Source: Reticulitermes speratus
Taxonomy: Eukaryota; Arthropoda; Insecta; Blattodea; Rhinotermitidae
DNA: 64,000 nt
Assembly (NCBI GenBank): GCA_021186555.1
Contig: JAJKFL010000010.1
Span: 19,350,086 to 19,414,085, forward strand
Direction: 5' to 3'
Part shown: piece after piece, positions 1 to 11,951 of the stretch
Numbering within the stretch: position 1 is the stretch's first letter
Layout of the letters: each line of letters begins with the position of its first letter
Position numbers and translations under genes: made by a program
Notes under the pieces: generated by a model
The model's database searches: none
The model's input: the letters and a program-made list of their open reading frames with translations, nothing else
What the model was told of the DNA's origin: nothing

Positions 1-1085
1 TCGGTAAACCAAGTTGGTAAACGCACATATTTTGTGAATAGTATATCTTTCGTCCGTGCTCGGCACATTTATTCATCTATGGTGTGTAAATCTAGATAGA
101 TAACCTGTGCTAGATAGATCATCTGTGGTCGTTCTCTATGGTCTGGCTTTCAAATGTTTAGAACGGCTTATAAATTTGAATAGACATCAGAATTGTGAAG
201 GGTAGTAATTTGTGATACAGAGAACTCTGTTTTCAGTCGTGTGCTGGCTTCACGGGCGAGTTTTACAATTTTGACAAAATAGGATTGATAGTTGGTTCTT
301 ACACTCACGTTTCGTTGCAATTAAAAGAATAGCATTTACAGTGTTAATACAATTACAATTCCGTGCACATAGCTCTTAGCAGCATCCTTTAATTAATCAG
401 TATTTTAATTCTTGAGATCACAGTATTTTTAGGCGTCAAGATTATCTTATTTTAACAGCTCATACTAACAGTCAGTAATCAGAGAATACTCCAATTTTTG
501 AAATCACAGCATTATCTGGTGTCAGAGTTGGCACTCAGTCGTACATTTTTGTTATTTACCTACAAGGAAATGAAAGATTTTTGATAATGCACTATGATAA
601 ATATGATTATCTTAACAGTAGATAAGTTCAGTTATGAAATTCATTAACAATATAGTGAACAATACCTGGGTAAAGACTCAACTACTAGGGTTTAATCCTC
701 CCCCCCTCCCCCTCCGGCTGTAGCTTCCACCCATTGTTTGATGAACACCAGTTTCATGTGGAGTAAATGCTCAACATTTATTCGACATGCTGCTGAAATG
801 TGAGAGTGTGCCTCAATGTGCTGAAACACAGATGTGAATTATCACTGTAAAACTGAAATGCCCTCCTCATTATTCATAGAGGGCTTAAAGAGGGTACTGG
901 ATGATGTTTTATATTGTTTATAAAACTGAATATAAAGAATGTGTACTGCAAATAAACCTGCTGCTATTGGACACAGACTTCTGTACAGTTTGACTCAACA
1001 AATGAAGATGATTGATGTAATAAAGGGGATACACAAGAGATGATTTATGTAACTGACATGAGTCATACTATTTGTATTTCAGATA
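1..1085. other. Upstream region of the CDCA3-like gene
   Basis: No coding exon is recognised here. A splice acceptor (AG at 1081-1082) sits four bases before the CDCA3-like start codon, so at least one non-coding 5' exon and the promoter should lie upstream, probably in this stretch. The DNA is AT-rich, with a short C-rich run near 700-715. I could not place the promoter or the first exon. Confidence 0.4.
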
Positions 1086-4000
1086 ATGGGGAACTCTACT
1101 ACTCATCTTAAAGAAGTGTGTCAGAAAAATGAACCTCCAGCCTCAGAACCAGAAAGCCATATAATGTGTGCTCCAGTCAAGAATTTGATAGATCCAAGAT
1201 CACCAACGGTTCAGTTTGATAGGACTCCCATAGAGGTATGATATTCTTATGCTTCATTGGTAATTAGTGTTTTTAATGGTATACTTGATTCATGCCTCCA
1301 TTTCTGTGGGCAGAGAAGTCAGATGTTTTATGTTCATAACGGTGATATATAAAAATTGGAACAGTCATATGGAACTGAATAATGGAGCAAGCCATTTGAT
1401 GGGAAGATTTTTGTAATTACCTGCATTAAATTACTAAACAGTAGGCAAGTCATATCTGCTTACACAAGTTATGGTGACAGAATGGAGGGGAAAGGTTGTA
1501 GTTGTTTCCCATAGTAGACTGTATGAAGCACTAGTTGCATATCAGTTTTATTTACAAATTAATCCCTATGTTAGTGATAACACATTTTATTGCTTGTGCT
1601 TCCAGAAACTCTTCTGCTGGCTCCTAGTTTCTTTTTTTAATTCGTGCTCCCCTGGCTCAAAGTGTATTCTGAAAGAAAGATTTTGTCTTGTTCAGGCACG
1701 TTACTGTTTTCCCTTGTTCAGATACTGCTCTCTGGACAGAGCACCAGTATACCACCAAATTGAGATGGGTAATCGAAAGCGTTAAATACCCTGTACTTGT
1801 CTCCACAGAGTTATTTTGAATAGCACCGCATTCAGGATTTTTTTTTACTACAGGTCGAGGGCTTGCCAATAAAGACCAGGAGCAGGATAACCTCAGCACA
1901 TTTGCTCGAGTCTCCTGGCCCAATAGCAAGAGGCAGTTACTTCAATGCTAATGTCATTGCTGAGTCATCCGAAGAGGCAGAAGCCACAAGGAAGCTCCGT
2001 AGGTTGCGTTTCTTATCAGATGACCCAAGATCACCTACTGCTGGCATAGTTCGCACACCAATACAGGTGGGAGTTCATCATTTCAGACAAATTTTCCTCA
2101 GTTTGTGCATGCTGCCAGCATTTTAAAATCATAAGTCACATATACAGAGTTGGAATAATTGAGCTTGTATGATGCCTGCTATGATCTGGACAACTGAGGA
2201 ACTGTGGTTTGATTCATGGCAGGTGCAAGGTATTTTTCTCATCTCAGAACTGTTCAAACTCACTTTGGAGCCCACCAAGCTACCTATCCACTGGATACCA
2301 GGGCTCTTTCCCTGTTGTGTGAGGCTGACTACCTTCATCTGGTGCCAAGACTAAGAATGCACTGGGCTGTGCCTCCGTTCGTGATATTCCTTCATGGCAT
2401 GGTGCTTAATTAAGCATAGGGACGACCTTACCTTCACCTTAACCACGATACACATTCAATTTTCACCTCCAGCCTCATATTTTATTGCCAAACAGACAGG
2501 TTAGTTATATTCACAAATTATTCTTGAGTGGAAGTGGGCACTGTGTTTGCAGTCTGTTAAAATAGCTTAATACTTTACGTCAATGAACATGGCAAGAATA
2601 ATTGTGTATAGAGAACAGTTAGCACATTGAGAATTGCACTTCCACTGTATTCTATTACTACAGTACGCGGTGACATCAGACAGTGGTCTTCAAAAATACC
2701 AGAAGTCAACTCTTGACACCAGTTATTGTTCATACAAGCAATGAGTAAGATACACAGCTGTCTGCACATCATGGATTAGGCCTACAGGCTTATTTCCATT
2801 TGTGACCTCTTTCTTCAGTGCATTCGCATCCCTGCTAAGCACTTATTAAAACCACACCATCTGTTCGTACACATGTAACAGCCCAAGAACTGCTGAATAG
2901 ATCTTCATGATTTTTTTATATTATCTTCACCCTACATTTTTTAACAAATCACTAGCCCCCTGAAGATGGCCTTGTAAGGGCTGAAACATATGTAGGGGTT
3001 AAAGGATAAAAAAAGTGAAAAAATATAGTGCATTTCGTTGGTGTGTAATTTGTGAGATCTTCATGATATTCGATACTGGACAATTATACGGAACATTGTT
3101 GAGCCTTTTCAATTTTCATTTACATTGGACTATTTGAACACTTTACATGGACACATACCTGTATTTCTGTGTGAATGAGTGTTCACATTCCTTTTCTGGG
3201 CATGCAAAGATCATTGGCATCCCTGCCCTCTGTGCTGTTCCTAGCATGCTTTGGACCCACATGCAAATTAGGTAAATAAAATTAGGTTTTACATCATATG
3301 AGTTTGTGTTTGCTCCATATTCCAGCTAATGGAGCTGCATATTGATTGTAGTGCTGTTGCTATGGTTTGTAGACGATACTATTTATGTTTTACATACATT
3401 TTCAAATGTAACTTCTCATTCTTTGTGACACTGCTTAAATTCTAAGTCAGACTGACATGTGTTTTGCACAATATGTTGCAAAACCACTAGTAGTATGTTG
3501 TGAATAACTTAAGTATGCTACATGTGGAAGTAAAATTGTAACTTTGAAAGTAACACGTTTAATTATTCCAACAGGTGGAATCCACCCCTGAAGTTGTTTA
3601 TCACAAGATAAACCAAGAAGTGCTCTCACCAACAGACAGCCTGGTCACAGCCACATCACTGGAGGACTTGGTATCTCCTTCCGACAATTCTCCACTTAGT
3701 TCAGACAACGAACCCACAGCTAGCTTGTCTCATCAAAGGTTATCAAGCACAGTCTTTGCTCATACCCCAATTCAGGTAGGTATTTTCCCTCTTTCAAGGA
3801 ATTTATTATCTGTTGTTATCACTGACAAAAAAATATGAACTGTTTCACATACTACATACAAGCTTAATATTCGTTTATTTTGATTTGGGGCAGTCTATGT
3901 GGGATTTGTTGTAGAAAAACTGTCAGTGGGACTGGTCTTTCTTTGACTATTTGCTTTCGCATTAATTATCAGTCCATCGCTCCATATCCGTATTTATATA

Positions 4001-6134
4001 CCATCAACGCTATCTGGTCTCAATATCAGAACAATGGTAAATCAATCACAAAAAATGGAAACAAAAATTTGCTGAATTCAGATTTTATGAATATAATTTT
4101 TCTTTTACATATGCTGTTACTTGTATAAAACCAACCCTATTTATCAAGAGCTAAATTGAGCTTCCTTTCCTTCCTGCTTTAGCATTTGAGACATGACTGT
4201 AATCATAAATTCACACACTGTACAAGTAGGAGCAACGCTTTTAGTGTACTTCCTTAGAAAGGAACACAAAAGTATAATTCTCCTCAGAGGGCAAAAGTAA
4301 ACCAAAAAAAATACAAGTCAGGAGAGCCAGGTTTTGCATGGTTTTTGAACATGGAACTTCCCGAATACGCAGCAGGAATGCCATCAGTTGACCACACTTT
4401 TAATAAAACAGTGTTGTATAATTGTATGTGGGGCATGCGGTGGCGCATTTGGTTGAGGCACTGTGCTACAAGCCAGAACCTGCAGGTTCGATTCCCAATG
4501 GTGTCTTTGGAATGTTTCATCGACATAATCCTTCCGGTCGCACTATGGCCCTGGGGTCGACTCAACCTCTAACAGAAATGAGTACCAGGAATATCTCCTG
4601 GGGGTAAAGGCTGCCAGTACGTAGGGCTGACAACCTTGCCACCTTCATGTGCCGATAGTCTGGAAATCTGGGAGCCTCAACCTCCTGGAATCATAAGGGC
4701 CTGTCCAGGCCTGTATAGGAGTAGCGTTATCTGTAATTGTATGCAGCCAAAACAAAGCACACAAGCAGCTTTGGATATTCTCTGATGTGCAACAACATGA
4801 AGCCAAAATTGCAAGCAGTGAACTGATGTCCTGTAGCACCATCTTCCAATAAATCAAGTGTACATTCATTGTCAGAATCATCTGGGATAAACTTTTCTTC
4901 ATAACCTGTATCAAAATATTTTTTATTTTTATTCTCATGTGCACCAATATTACATGAGAGCAAAATGTTTTAATGCTAGCAGTGGAACTGCTGATTTTGA
5001 AATTCATCAAACCCAAGTTCATCAGAATGAAAACATCAATTTTATGTCAACAGTTCACAGCCATAAGTCAAAGCCGTACACAGTACCTTCCCAATAAATC
5101 GGATCCAGTTTGCGAGGTCCAAAATCAAAGACATTTTTAGTAATACATATTTAAAATACTGCCTGTCCACATTAGATACAAATCACCATGGTTCATACAG
5201 TAATCATGCATCACGATTAAATCTCTAGGCTTGCAGTTACTGAAGATGCCATGAATATGAAAAGGATCAATTCACTATCCCTGCTGTAACATTTATTTTC
5301 CTCCAAGCTAATAATATGATGGCCATGCAAATTTGTAAGGTGCGAGCAGTACAAGCAATGCTTCAGGATCCTGAATTGATGCACCATAACAGATCTTTGA
5401 TAAATATGTAAATTGGTTATAATATTTTTGTAGAAAATGACAACATAGTGGCCATGTGGGATCTTTCTTTCTTTATCTTCCATTCCAACAGCAATAACTT
5501 ATCAACCATGGGCTCTAGACATGTGAACTTTGGTAATGACAGGATATAAACATTCCTACACATTGCATATGAAATGTCTGTAAATTAGACTGCAGAAGTG
5601 GCAATGATGCAAAACTTTAAGCTTGTTTCTCACAAACTGTGTACAAAATCTGTACTTAATTACTCATTCACAAAAATAAAATTATTAACCAAATAGTAGA
5701 GTACACATCTGTTATATTATATGTTAGTGCAGCAGGTAAGTAGGCTCCGAGTTCAGCTTGGAATTGTTTGTTCTGGTATCAAGAAGCTCTGAAATTAATT
5801 TTGCTGAGATTATCACACTCTTGGTTTCATTATGAAGATATTTTTATGACTAAGCATGTGGTGTTATATATGAATCTTTTTCCCCCCCAGCTGGAGGGCC
5901 TGTCAAACTCACCGAATCATGAGACAATTGCTACATTTGTCACGTGCCAATCAGACTGTAACATGGAGGAGCCAAAAGATGTAACAACCAACATGTCACA
6001 GAACCTTAAGCCTGTTGCTGAAAGTATCGTACCTGCAAATTTGAACAAAACAAATGGAGACAATCTCATCAGAAAGCTGTTTGGTACCCCTGATTCTAAG
6101 GAATGTCTTGTGCAGGCTCATCTCAAGGTGACTC

Positions 6135-6177
<43 letters not shown>

Positions 6178-7036
6178 TGCTGATGATGATCCATTACTCA
6201 GCCATCATAATATTTATACTGCTGTATACAGTGATTTCTTTTATGATTATTTCACAAAAGTGGTTTGGTTTTTGTTGAAAGTACTGTCGACCAATCACAA
6301 ATAGTTGCAATGCTGCCCACATATTGAGAGTATGACACCTGGGATATTATGTCTTGTTTGACTGGTAACTGGGACAGATGTTGCAAAAGAGCCTGCTGCC
6401 TCCATCTTCTTGGACTGCCCTGACCATGGAGGCAGCAGGCTCCTCTGAAACATCAGTTAACTAATTACCAATCAACATGATGTCATCAGCAATACTGTGG
6501 AAACCTGAATCACACAATATCAGGACACAACCTTAAATTGGGCCACAGCTGCTTCCTTCCACATCTTTTGCAATTCATTATTCATTAATCATTTAAATGT
6601 TACATCATGTGAACAGTCGAAAGTGACCAGACCAGAATCCGAGTGACTGAATGATGCAAACTTGAACACATTTTGAAAGACGTTGCTTTTATTGGACATG
6701 TCCCATACATCCTTAGAGGAATGTCAGTAACTCTTTAAAGTTAATGTATTGGTTACAGGTAAATGTCAATCATGCATGAGATGCACTATGGTATTGTTTC
6801 TGTGTTTGCAGGCACGTACACCATTGAAAATTGTGTCTGCTAATGGAATCTCACCACAGAAGATATTGCGAGTCAAGCATGCTCATGGAATAAACCAAGA
6901 GATAGGACTTTTGTCAGGGATTGAGAACACTCCACCAGATACATTCAACAGGTACGACCCACTCACAAAAAAGAAGCAATTAACAAAATGCAATAAGTCA
7001 ATGGACTGGGATCAGGGCAGCACTACCATAATTTGA
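1086..7036 (+). CDS. CDCA3: CDCA3/TOME-1-like cell-division-cycle-associated protein
   Basis: Five coding exons join in frame to about 341 aa: 1086-1235, 1854-2066, 3575-3775, 5891-6127 and 6812-7036. All have GT-AG borders and all introns are phase 0. The protein has the repeated CDCA3 signature: DPRSPTVQFDRTPIE in exon 1 and DDPRSPTAGIVRTPIQ in exon 2, then degenerate HTPIQ (exon 3) and ARTPLK (exon 5). In vertebrates CDCA3 (trigger of mitotic entry 1) is an APC/C-regulated adaptor that promotes Wee1 destruction at mitotic entry; that role is inferred here from homology. It starts MGNSTT, which fits an N-myristoylation site, as the human protein's MGS start might. RxxL-type residues lie in exon 2 (RRLRFL). 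The start codon is the first ATG after the acceptor at 1082. Poly(A)-signal-like AATAAA sequences follow the stop. Family assignment is firm; exon 4 is the least conserved. Confidence 0.82.
2150..2445 (+). repeat. SINE family E copy in CDCA3 intron 2
   Basis: A diverged tRNA-derived SINE. A box-B-like segment (TGGTTTGATTCATGG) is followed by the family's body (CAAGGTATTTTTCTC, then ACTTTGGAGCCCACC) and its 3' end (TTCATGGCATGGTGCTTAA). The same body and tail recur near 10330 and 59945 and, inverted, near 56230 and 59510. Confidence 0.6.
2956..2998 (+). ncRNA. Hammerhead-ribozyme-like motif 1
   Basis: The order of elements fits a type I hammerhead: CCCC, core CTGAAGA (2960-2966), a GCC/GGC helix II, GAAA (2983-2986), then C-ATAT-G, UA and GGGG (2995-2998). 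Helix I would pair CCCC (2956-2959) with GGGG. Helix III is only one or two base pairs, as in hammerheads of Penelope-like elements. Helix II is imperfect, so activity is uncertain. Confidence 0.45.
4434..4735 (+). repeat. SINE family A copy in CDCA3 intron 3
   Basis: A tRNA-derived head carries an A box (TGGTTGAGGCACTGTGC) and a B box (GGTTCGATTCCCAATGG). It is followed by a tRNA-unrelated body: a CGGTCGCACTATGGCCC segment, GAGTACCAGGAA, then a tail ending in GGCCTGTCCAGGCC. A sister copy lies at 53170-53480. The body length and lack of acceptor-stem pairing exclude a functional tRNA gene. Confidence 0.85.
6135..6175. repeat. (AAT)n microsatellite
   Basis: About 13 AAT units begin seven bases after the donor of CDCA3 exon 4 (exon end 6127). 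It is intronic and read through in the exon frame only as an artefact. Confidence 0.95.
6389..6442. repeat. 17-bp perfect inverted repeat (foldback relic)
   Basis: GAGCCTGCTGCCTCCAT at 6389-6405 is exactly inverted at 6426-6442, with a 20-base loop. The flanks (GGACAGATG before, GAAACATCAGTTAACTA after) resemble the foldback family seen near 13900, 19900 and 24100. Confidence 0.7.
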
Positions 7037-8044
7037 CAGAAAATAAAGTCACTTTTTTTATATAATAATTGTATTGTCTCATAAAATTAAACATTTTACT
7101 GCCCTGTATGAACTGGTTTGTGTAGAAATTATGTAATTGTGTGGAACTTAGACATTTTTATGTTTTGCTGTCTTGTATGTACTGATGCATGTAAGATTAG
7201 AATTGTATTGTAGTTATCACTTTTGTTAAGTCATGAGTAATTTTATATAATGTATGAATAAATGAAGGGTACTGCTGATGGGTTGTTAAAGGTGTGTCAC
7301 TGTCACTACCATCCCTTAACCTTGCCTGCAGTGTGACGTGCAGACAGACAACAGTGAAGGCCTTTACTATCCTTATCAAAATTATGTCAGGGCATTTGTA
7401 TAGAAGCAAGTGGTCTGAGGTTCCTTCGCACCTGAAGGTCCTACAATTCAGCCAAAAAAAGCAGCCTTTCCAAACGATGCTGAAAATGGAGCACCTGAGA
7501 AGTGTAATTTACTATATAAGCCATCATACCCATACTTTCAGAGCAAAAAGGAATTCCAGGATCTTCAAAAGACGGAATACATTAACACACGCAGTTAAGA
7601 TAGAGGTACATAAGTTACTCAGGTTTATGTACATATATATATATACACATACAAAAATACACACATATACATGTATATAACAGACATATTCTCCTTATTT
7701 CGAGTTTGTAGAAGGGGGCATTACATGGGTAAATACTGTACACATTTCTTTCCTAACCCTTTACAAGTGGCATGTGAATATATCCACATGGCACCACTTG
7801 ACACCAAAGGATACTTCGCAGTTCAAACTTCCTGTACCTCTACTACTGAGTTTGCTAAATCTGTATCCAATGTCAGTAACAGTGCCCAATAATAGCAACA
7901 AGCCTTACAGCAACTACACGGCAGCTTACTGAGAATTTACAGAGGTGATACTCTTTGAATTTAAAAATGAAATCCTTGCAAAGCGTTAAACAGCAGATTG
8001 CCATGGTTTTTATTCCTGGTATTGAGTAACGAGTAAATAATGGG
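7037..8044. other. 3' flank of CDCA3-like gene, no gene seen
   Basis: Several AATAAA/ATAAA poly(A)-like signals (for example near 7042 and 7256) suggest alternative 3' ends. A TA/CA-rich low-complexity tract lies at 7633-7680. No coding exon is recognised. Confidence 0.6.
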
Positions 8045-8310
8045 TCAAGCCCTTGCGGTCCCAGTGCACGTAGGCCTGACAGGCCCTTTGTGCCCCTTAG
8101 CTAAAGTCCAAGTCATAAGAGCCCTGTTCTTTTAATAAAGTTCCAGATCGCCCCCAGACTTAGTTCTCCAACATCCTCAGGGTCCAAAAAGAAGGAACCC
8201 AGATAAGTGTGTCGCCAAGGCTTCACACTCACACAAGACATGAGCTGAGGTTTCCTCCTCTGCTCCGTATTCCTCGTATTAATACAAGCCCAAGTCAAAT
8301 TTCAGAAGGT
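8045..8310 (-). repeat. 3' end of a non-LTR retrotransposon (Jockey/R1-like ORF2 C-terminus)
   Basis: The minus frame ends in HTYLGSFFLDPEDVGEL, then SLGAIWNFIKRTGLL and a stop at 8113. This is a common C-terminal ending of insect Jockey/R1-type ORF2 proteins. A short 3' UTR continues to about 8045. It is a 5'-truncated dead-on-arrival copy, and only about 65 codons remain. Confidence 0.7.
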
Positions 8311-8467
8311 TCTGTACTTTATAATGCCATCAATATATTTAGCACCACTTCCAACATCTATACTATCCCAAAACATGGATAGAGGATTTTACAAATATCA
8401 CCATATTTTAGTGATTTTCACACAAATAATTAGTCCCTACTGAGTTATTTCTAATTATTCTACAATA

Positions 8468-9131
8468 CAGTAGAACCTTGGTTATCCAAACTTTGCTTAA
8501 CCAAAACTCGGGTTAATCGAAACGCCTTTTTTTTACGCGATTCCCAGAATTGCCTGCAGCGAGACACCTCTGAGCCTCTCCCCATCAGTTTGTTGTGAAA
8601 AGTTGACATGTGCAGACGAGTGGCAAGTTGACGTGTGTGCTTCTTACAGTGCAGTTTTAACATTCATTTAACAGCGATTCCAAACAATGTTAGATGAATG
8701 AAAACGGGTTGTAATAACAATTGAACAGAAATTGGAGGCTGTGAGACGAATTGAAAATAGCGAGATCTTGCGAAACATTGCGGCGGATTTCGGTGTTGGC
8801 ATATCAACAGTTTCAGAGTGGGTAAAATCGAACTTGAAGAACATTCGTCTAAAATGCCAAATGGAGGGGCACTGCAGCCAAAAAACGTTGTGAGAAAAAA
8901 GTTCAAACTAAAATATCAGATTTGTTTCATAGAAATTTGTAGTGATGTATTGTATCTGTAAATATCATACACTTTCTTGTGCCATAAATTTTATTAACAT
9001 AAGACGTATGTCAGAATAAATGTTATTTTTATTGCACCTTATCACATCAAGCCGAATTTCTGAATTATCTGAAATACTGCTTATCCGAAATCGGGTCCTC
9101 CCCCTTATTTCGCATAATCGAGGTTTTACTG
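8468..9131 (+). mobile_element. Internally deleted pogo/Tigger-like DNA transposon
   Basis: Terminal inverted repeats CAGTAGAACCTTGGTTATCC (8468) and its partner ending GAGGTTTTACTG (9131) are flanked by TA duplications at 8466-8467 and 9132-9133. Inside, 8711-8893 (+) encodes a CENP-B N-terminal helix-turn-helix fragment (EQKLEAVRRIENSEILRNIA, then ADFGVGISTVSEWVK). That matches pogo/Tigger/jerky transposases. The catalytic DDE region is absent and the fragment ends at a stop at 8891, so the copy is non-autonomous. Confidence 0.85.
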
Positions 9132-9204
9132 TATTCACAAATGAAATAGAAAGTAAACACATCTCCACAAAAAACTCTCTCTTAATTTTTACCATAGATA
9201 TAAA

Positions 9205-9335
9205 GCAGCTGGGTTGTGGCATTCACCACCCACTCCATCTAGTGCCAAGATTAAGAATGTGTAGTGCAATACCCCCACCTAGCAGTGCCTGCAAGGCATG
9301 TTATGGGAAGAGCTTTGCCTTTACTTTTTACCTGC
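9205..9335 (+). repeat. SINE family E 3' fragment
   Basis: CACCCACTCCATCTAGTGCC and the following GCCAAGATTAAGAATG match the 3' half of SINE family E copies at 2150 and 59945. The tRNA-like head is missing. Confidence 0.55.
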
Positions 9336-9887
9336 TGTATATCACATTATTGCGAAGGCACATGTGCACATTCCAGATGGGGTAGTGTTGCATTTTATGA
9401 ATTCTACAACCATAACTCTCAAATTAACACATGGCCACCAGCTCTGTAGTACTGGGAAACTTTAAAATTGTACTTCTGGATGAAAACAGTTACAAAAACA
9501 TAACACAAAGTAATGGTGTAGTCTACAGGCACTATTTCAGGCAAACAGCACCATCTCATAATGCTACAAATGATATTTCGTACAATCGTTCATTTCTACA
9601 AATTCCAACATGGTCATTTTACTGTCACAGGATCTTCTCTGTTGACTATCTGCACATTAGGAATACTCTCCTATAACAAACAAAGAAAACAATTATAAAT
9701 GACTGATGGGTGGCATTCACTATAGGGGAACACTCCCAAAGTTGGAAAAGCAGACTCCTCCCATTCTCAACTACCCAATTCAGTTCAAATTGTTCCAACA
9801 TTGTCCATTGTTTGACGATGTTTCAAAAGGTATATGTTTGTCATTATACTGGTATACTTTTTATTCCCTTTATATTAGATTATTGCT

Positions 9888-10160
9888 GATCCCAGTGGCC
9901 GTGCGGTCTAAGGCGTGGGTCTACGGCCGCTCGCTTACTAGGATCGTGGGTTCGAATCCCACCGGGGGCATGGATGTCTGTCTCTTGTGAGTGTTGTGTG
10001 TTGTCAGGTAGAGGTCTCTGCGACGAGCTGGTCCCTCGTCCAGAGGAGTCCTACCGAACGTGGTGTGTCTAAAACTGTGATCGTGAAGCGTCGTAAAATG
10101 ACGAGGCCTAGGCCCCCTAAGGGCTGTCGAGCCATAGAAGAGCCATAGAAGAAGAAGAAG
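9888..10160 (+). repeat. SINE family B copy with target-site duplication
   Basis: A tRNA(Leu/Ser)-like head (GTGGCCGTGCGGTCTAAGGC; B box GGGTTCGAATCCCACC) is followed by a body with GTGTTGTGTGTTGTCAGG and a 3' tail of GAA repeats. The 10-base target duplication TTAGATTATT lies at 9875-9884 and 10164-10173. An inverted sister copy is at 60735-60993. Confidence 0.88.
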
Positions 10161-10329
10161 ATTTTAGATTATTAGTGCTAGCAGGCGATAAACTTGGCAC
10201 CATCTGCACATCAGCCTAGTACATTAACCAATGGCCCTCTGAACAGCTGATTTATAACTAGCATTGTGAGCCACATGGAACTAATGCCTGTACCTGATAG
10301 TCCATTTTGTCATTATTATGAACCATGAT

Positions 10330-10618
10330 GGAGCCAGGGTAGTGCAGTCAGAACAGTGACTACGCTACAGGCTGGATGGCCAGGGAATCATGGTTCGATT
10401 CCCAGCAGGGTTATGACATTTCTCTCTTCTCCAAAGCATCCAGGCTGGCCTTCGGGCCTACTCAGCCTCCTATTCTAAGGGTACCAGGAGCCCTTTCCTT
10501 AGTGTGTGATGCTGACCACCCACTTTCATTTAGTGCTGAGGTTAAGCACCATTGGAGCCCTACATCTACACCTCCATACCCTTTGTGGCATGCACAAGGA
10601 CAACTTCACATTTTTATG
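10330..10618 (+). repeat. SINE family E copy
   Basis: This is the best-preserved head of the family. The A-box region is GGTAGTGCAGTCAGAACAG and the B box is GGTTCGATTCCC, followed by the body (CCAGGCTGGCCTTCGGGCC) and the 3' end (TGTGGCATGCACAAGG). Confidence 0.75.
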
Positions 10619-11804
10619 AATAGTGTTTCTCCTGGTATCTGGGCTGTTTTCTCTTGTTCGTGAATTACCTCTGTTGTGTCCCATCGCATTTGACTGTCCT
10701 CATTCCACGAGCATTCTACCATTTTGGACCTCGCGATTTCTTCCATTTCCATGTCATGTTTCTGTTCACTGATTCAGGTCATGCTTATGAATTTCCTTCC
10801 ACATTCACAGGGCTGCTGTGTGATTCAAGAATTATCACTTTCTGGTCCAGTCTTCGTTAAGTATGATGCAGTGTTTTTCTGACACCCCAGAGATGTATGG
10901 TACCACCATTGTGCCACATGTAATTTATTTGTCGAATTCATTCCATTTCTAGCCATTAAGAGCTTTATTAATTCTGAGGGGCATCCATCCTTTGTGTCAC
11001 CCTTAGTACTGCTTGTTTATTCGCCAGTTGATAATATGACATTTACCCCATTCTTCAGTCACTATAGCATTTGTTGATACAGCAATAGCCATAAAAATAT
11101 TGCATACACTTGAAAATTCATAAATAAAACTCTCAAGAGCCAGAAATGTTACAAACTAATCTGGGAAACACAAATGGTACAGCAGCAGTACCATACATCC
11201 TGTGGTACTAGGAAGTTTCAAAAGATGAGGTATATATTGGGACTACAAACAAGACTCAAGTAATGAGAAATACTATTCAGCAAGATCAGAACAAAATCTG
11301 GAATACAGAACTTAAAAGAATAGCATATACAGCAACCCTGAAGAATGTGGATAAAACATCAGTCACAAACAGATCAACATTCACTGAATGACAGCCAGTG
11401 AAGATAACGAGAAAGCAGACAGCATCCATGAAGATCAAAACAGGATCAAAAAAATTAGAGGATTCAGCGTTTTTATCAGAACAACAGGATAATAATGAGA
11501 CAAGTATGCAATGAGGTGAATTTCATAGCATAAGCAGAGTTACAACAAACATTTCTGGGCCATCCTGGTGGTCCAGTGGTTAGTGTACAAACCTACTATT
11601 CAAAGAATCCTGGGCCTGATGCCAACTGTACGCACTAACTCCTATAATAAAAAAATTGTCAGTGTAATGACAACTAATTGGCTGTATATGGCTGCAGAGT
11701 CAACACCAGACACATTAAACATAAGAAAACCAACATATATCTAGTAACACCTCAAACAGTGAATATTTTCCGATATAACTGAGATGTAACAAATCACCCA
11801 CTTT
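10619..11804. other. Intergenic DNA, little recognisable
   Basis: No gene is seen. Near 11568-11640 a GGTGGTCCAGTGGTTAGTG segment resembles a decayed tRNA-type A box and may be a SINE relic. The rest is unassigned AT-rich DNA. Confidence 0.5.
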
Positions 11805-11866
11805 TATATTATTCATACCGTGCATCGTCATCAAACATAAAACACTCAACCAACACATGCACACTT

Positions 11867-11915
11867 ATTGTAGGCGATCACTTCAGGGTGGATCCCTGAA
11901 GTGATCGCCTACAAT
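11867..11915. repeat. 22-bp perfect hairpin at a repeat inversion point
   Basis: The arm GTAGGCGATCACTTCAGGG (11870-11888) is perfectly inverted at 11894-11912. Three more pairs extend the stem to 22 bp (11867-11888 with 11894-11915) around the 5-base loop TGGAT. It marks the junction between the inverted and forward parts of the Penelope-type repeat. Confidence 0.92.
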
Positions 11916-11951
11916 TGTAACCATCTTTTGTACATTTTATAGTCTTAACAT

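Noticed and set aside
4645..5022. 125-codon minus ORF
   Set aside because: It starts inside a SINE and shows no homology or codon bias.
5768..6304. 178-codon ORF as one exon
   Set aside because: Only 5891-6127 is exon. The rest runs into the upstream intron and through the AAT microsatellite.
7294..7680. 128-codon plus ORF after CDCA3
   Set aside because: It ends in a TA/CA microsatellite with no recognisable motif; probably 3' flank.
9893..9975. A tRNA gene (A and B boxes, GGTTCGAATCCC)
   Set aside because: No acceptor-stem pairing; a long conserved body, a GAA tail and target duplications show a SINE. The same applies near 4440, 11955, 14380 and 53175.
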